Shown one piece after another: positions 61,614-64,000 of a DNA stretch of 64,000 bases. The notes under the pieces were generated by a model. That model worked only from the letters and a program-made list of their open reading frames with translations. It was not told where the DNA came from and ran no database searches. Source of the DNA: an uncultured Prevotellaceae bacterium. Its GTDB lineage: Bacteria; Bacteroidota; Bacteroidia; Bacteroidales; Bacteroidaceae. The stretch is taken from the NCBI GenBank assembly GCA_902771155.1, contig CACXVS010000006.1, positions 3,795-67,794 on the forward strand. Reading direction: 5' to 3'. Within the stretch, counting starts at the first letter, position 1. Every line of letters starts with the position of its first letter. A program made the position numbers and the translations under genes.

Positions 61614-62756
61614 ATGAAGAAATTAATTATTATCAGCCTACTGGCTGTTGTAAGTGTACTAAGCGCATCAGCACAAACAAGTATTTATGATTTCAAGGTA
61701 AAGGACGATGCTGGCAAAGACGTGTCACTCTCTGATTACAAGGGGAAGGTACTGCTGATTGTCAACACCGCCACCCGATGTGGATTCACTCCTCAGTACA
61801 AGGAACTGGAGGCGCTATATCAGAAGTACCGCAGCGAGGGTCTGGAGATCCTTGACTTCCCCTGCAATCAGTTCGGGCAACAGGCGCCTGGGTCGATTCA
61901 GGAGATTCACCAGTTCTGTACCGCCAACTTCGACATCCAGTTCCCCCAGTTCGACAAGATTGATGTCAATGGCGAGAATGCGCATCCGATTTATACCTGG
62001 CTGAAGGCACAGAAAGGATTTGGCGGTTTCGACCTCAACGACAAGACAGGCAAGATGATGGACGACATGCTGCGCAGGAACGATGCTGATTTCGACAAGA
62101 AAAGCGACATCAAGTGGAACTTCACCAAATTCCTCATCAGTCGCGATGGTAAGGTGCTGAAACGTTATGAGCCAACAGACAAGATGACGGATGTTGAGGC
62201 TGACATTCAGATCGAAGTCAACCCCATGCTAAGCTGCATCATGGCCCGTCGCTCTATCCGCCAGTATCTCGACAAGCCCGTTGAGCACGAAAAACTGGAA
62301 GTGATTGTCCGTGCAGGCATCAATGCGCCAAGTGGCGTCAACCGTCAGCCTTGGATTGTCCGCGTGGTGGAAGACCAGAAGCTCATAGCCGATGTGAACG
62401 AGGTGTATAAGAAGGCTAACCCTGAACAGGTAAAGCGCGATAAGAACTTCAAGAATATGTTCCGCAATGCCCCTAACCTTATCTGTGTGTGCACACCTGC
62501 CAATGGTGGTGGTGAACTTGATGCCGGACTTCTTGGCGAGAACATGATGCTGGCTGCACTGTCTATGGGCCTTGGCACCTGCTGTCTTGGTGGGCCTGTG
62601 CGTTGGCTGAACTCGAATGCTGACGCCAAGTTCTTCCTCGACCGCCTCGACATTCCCGAAGACTATAAACTGAACTACATTCTTGCCATCGGCTATCCTG
62701 ATGAGCAACCTGACGCCAAGCCTCGTGATGCTTCAAAAGTTAAGTTTATACAATAA
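61614..62756 (+). CDS. Exported glutathione peroxidase-nitroreductase fusion protein
   Basis: A 380-residue single open frame with a signal peptide (MKKLIIISLLAVVSVLSASA). Residues 22-200 are a glutathione peroxidase (catalytic Cys in VNTATRCGFTPQY, FPCNQF, KWNFTKFL). Residues 205-380 are an FMN nitroreductase: MARRSIRQYLDKPVEHEKLEVI, INAPSGVNRQPW, and GLLGENMMLAALSMGLGTCCLGG. No stop or frameshift lies between. Export would place both activities in the periplasm. The nitroreductase might feed electrons to the peroxidase; this is inference. Confidence 0.88.
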   Translation: MKKLIIISLLAVVSVLSASAQTSIYDFKVKDDAGKDVSLSDYKGKVLLIVNTATRCGFTPQYKELEALYQKYRSEGLEILDFPCNQFGQQAPGSIQEIHQFCTANFDIQFPQFDKIDVNGENAHPIYTWLKAQKGFGGFDLNDKTGKMMDDMLRRNDADFDKKSDIKWNFTKFLISRDGKVLKRYEPTDKMTDVEADIQIEVNPMLSCIMARRSIRQYLDKPVEHEKLEVIVRAGINAPSGVNRQPWIVRVVEDQKLIADVNEVYKKANPEQVKRDKNFKNMFRNAPNLICVCTPANGGGELDAGLLGENMMLAALSMGLGTCCLGGPVRWLNSNADAKFFLDRLDIPEDYKLNYILAIGYPDEQPDAKPRDASKVKFIQ

Positions 62757-62780
62757 ATAAGGAAGAAGTAATATTTGTCA

Positions 62781-63674
62781 TTATTTCCCCAAAAACTCAC
62801 TGGGTGTGAGGCCCGTGATGCGCTTGAAGAGGCGGGTGAAATGGTGGGGAAAATCGAAACCCAACAGGCGAGAGGTCTCGCTGATGTTATGCCCTTGCAT
62901 CAGCAGACTTTTCGCCTGATTGATGATGTAGTTGTGGATGTAGCCGATGGCTGTGCCTCCAGTTGCCTTGTGGACAATATCGCCAAAATAGCGAGGCGAA
63001 TAAGCCAGTTCGGAGGCACACCAAGTGACGGTAGGCAAACCCTGCATCAGCTGTCGGTTCTCACGAAAATAGGTTTGAAGCAGATTGTGAAAGCGCTTCA
63101 GCAGGTCGGTCTCTCCCCTATCCTCTTCCGACAACTGGCGCTGGTAGATACGATTACAGTATTCCAGTATCAGGCGAAGATAGCCCAACAGTATGTTTCT
63201 TAAAGATGGTGAGTCCTCGTGTGTCTGGAGTTCTTGTCGCATCTGAGCCACCAACTGCGTGATGCAAAGCCATTCGTTGGGCTCCATACGCAATGATCCG
63301 TCGAAGAAATACGAGAAGAACTGATAGCGGTCTATCTGGCGTTCCAGTTCAGTGCCGTGCAACAGTTCAGGCGACCACAACAATACCCAACCACACAACG
63401 AGATGCGCTCGCCATTGTCCTCCAGTCCGCCTATCTGTCCTGGTTCAACGGCAATGATTGAGCCATCACTCACCTGTAGTTTCCTCATGCCATAAGAGAG
63501 ATTATGGGGGAACTGCCGTTGGATGAACAAGCCATACACGCCATAGTTGTTGAGGCTATGACGGAAGGGCGCCAACTCATCATAATGGATGATGCTGACC
63601 AACGGGTGAAATACCGGAGCATCCACGAAACGGGCGTAGTCGTTGGGGCTGTCAACCTTCAAAATATTCCTCAT
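62781..63674 (-). CDS. AraC-family transcriptional regulator
   Basis: A 297-residue regulator with an N-terminal cupin-like sensing domain and a C-terminal AraC double helix-turn-helix (LAYSPRYFGDIVHKATGGTAIGYI; SETSRLLGFDFPHHFTRLFKRITGLTPSEF). It is convergent with the fusion gene and divergent from an iron alcohol dehydrogenase gene, its likely target. The -7 element (63683-63690) ends 8 nt before the start, so the message is probably nearly leaderless. Confidence 0.9.
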   Translation of the reverse strand: MRNILKVDSPNDYARFVDAPVFHPLVSIIHYDELAPFRHSLNNYGVYGLFIQRQFPHNLSYGMRKLQVSDGSIIAVEPGQIGGLEDNGERISLCGWVLLWSPELLHGTELERQIDRYQFFSYFFDGSLRMEPNEWLCITQLVAQMRQELQTHEDSPSLRNILLGYLRLILEYCNRIYQRQLSEEDRGETDLLKRFHNLLQTYFRENRQLMQGLPTVTWCASELAYSPRYFGDIVHKATGGTAIGYIHNYIINQAKSLLMQGHNISETSRLLGFDFPHHFTRLFKRITGLTPSEFLGK

Positions 63675-63682
63675 ATCGGTGG

Positions 63683-63690
63683 CAAAGATA
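63683..63690 (-). promoter_or_regulatory. Promoter -7 element of the araC-type gene
   Basis: TATCTTTG on the minus strand at 63683-63690, 8 nt before the ATG at 63674. Confidence 0.5.
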
Positions 63691-63797
63691 CATAAAATAA
63701 TCTAATAATGGTATAAAATTAATGCTTTTTTAGCACTTTCTGCGAAATTGGTATATCATCAGCCAATTTGTGTAATACCTATATAAAATAATGTGCG

Positions 63798-63805
63798 TAC
63801 CTTTG
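63798..63805 (+). promoter_or_regulatory. Promoter -7 element of the alcohol dehydrogenase gene
   Basis: TACCTTTG at 63798-63805, about 47 nt before the ATG at 63852. Confidence 0.5.
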
Positions 63806-63851
63806 CAGTCGAAATGAGATTCGATTATAACAAACTAAAAAACGATAAATT

Positions 63852-64000
63852 ATGTTAGGCAATTTCACATTCCACAATCCCACAAAGCTGCACTTCGGTG
63901 AGGATTCTTTAAGCAAACTGAGTGAAGAACTGAAAAACTATGGCAAGAAGGTGATGCTCTGCTATGGCGGTGGCAGCATTAAGCGCAACGGCATCTACGA
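63852..64000 (+). CDS. Iron-containing alcohol dehydrogenase (YqhD/BDH-like), N-terminal part
   Basis: The frame from ATG at 63852 to the window end encodes about 49 residues, [20 protein letters not shown] ... [17 protein letters not shown]. The [12 protein letters not shown] segment is the NAD(P)H-binding GGGS motif with the residues typical of butanol dehydrogenase/YqhD aldehyde reductases. The metal-binding His residues lie outside the window. In E. coli, yqhD is controlled by the adjacent AraC-type YqhC; here too an AraC-type gene lies divergently upstream. Confidence 0.88.
   Translation, partial: MLGNFTFHNPTKLHFGEDSLSKLSEELKNYGKKVMLCYGGGSIKRNGIY

Noticed and set aside
1..64000. tRNA, rRNA or integrated phage/plasmid genes
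   Set aside because: I scanned the intergenic stretches and saw no cloverleaf ends (CCA or T-loop GTTCGA patterns), no rRNA sequence and no integrase, capsid, relaxase or transposase.

Overview
The window reads as a chromosomal segment of a Bacteroidales bacterium, most likely a Prevotellaceae (Prevotella-like) species. The reasons are promoters of the Bacteroidetes type (TAnnTTTG at -7, TTTG near -33) in front of most operons, A-rich leaders with few Shine-Dalgarno sites, and a typical gene set: HU-like DNA-binding proteins, DUF4494, EFR1 ferredoxin, a FeoA-FeoB fusion, a long SecA, LptC and SurA-type genes, and a K+-dependent membrane pyrophosphatase. I see no rRNA, tRNA, CRISPR array, transposase, phage gene or plasmid origin. 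Genes are densely packed and mostly housekeeping. The one clearly decayed stretch is 22.7-23.6 kb.

Layout. 0-5 kb: a partial response regulator, a small HD alarmone-hydrolase-like gene behind an attenuator-like leader, a HGSNAT-type membrane acyltransferase, then ruvC, a ModF-like double ATPase and an EFR1 ferredoxin. 5-7.6 kb (minus): yggS, DUF4494 and a membrane-anchored pseudokinase. 7.7-13.6 kb: an aminotransferase, a FtsX/LolC-type permease and two tandem acyl-CoA synthetases. 13.6-18.4 kb (minus): a glycogen-branching-enzyme operon with a secreted MORN protein, a YhcH protein and a membrane protein. 18.5-22.7 kb: kdsB, a short DnaJ-like protein, a 5'-nucleotidase and nudC. 22.7-23.6 kb: a MITE-like inverted repeat with a 36-bp AT palindrome and an HU-like gene with an internal deletion. 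23.6-31.9 kb: dnaB-rarA, an acidic hypothetical, hppA, a double-PAP2 phosphatase and an M15 peptidase. 31.9-37.4 kb (minus): an envelope-biogenesis block (outer-membrane protein, lptC, a CBS/DUF21 protein, a SurA/PpiD foldase). 37.5-40.3 kb: a DUF4105/Lnb-type protein and a PafA-like pseudoenzyme. 40.4-50.0 kb: secA, an ABC ATPase and a compact FkbH-MaoC-SDR-ACP-MBOAT-SGNH cluster. 50-58.7 kb: feoAB, an outer-membrane barrel, the clpS-clpA-aat N-degron operon, a HAD lipoprotein and a VanW protein. 58.8-64 kb: a glutathione peroxidase-OhrR operon, a low-molecular-weight tyrosine phosphatase, an HU-like gene with a 21-nt repeated leader, an exported glutathione peroxidase-nitroreductase fusion, and a divergent AraC / iron alcohol dehydrogenase pair cut by the window end.

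The best candidate for an undescribed system is the 44.4-50.0 kb cluster. It holds everything needed to build a small acyl group on a dedicated carrier protein (FkbH, ACP, SDR, MaoC) and move it onto an extracytoplasmic acceptor (DltB-like MBOAT plus DltD-like SGNH protein). Also notable are the peroxide-stress operon with three ATCG-N4-CGAT dyads around its promoter, the hairpin-repeat leader, and three predicted pseudoenzymes or pseudo-domains (kinase, PafA-type phosphatase, first PAP2 repeat). Domain calls come from reading motifs by eye; no database search was run.
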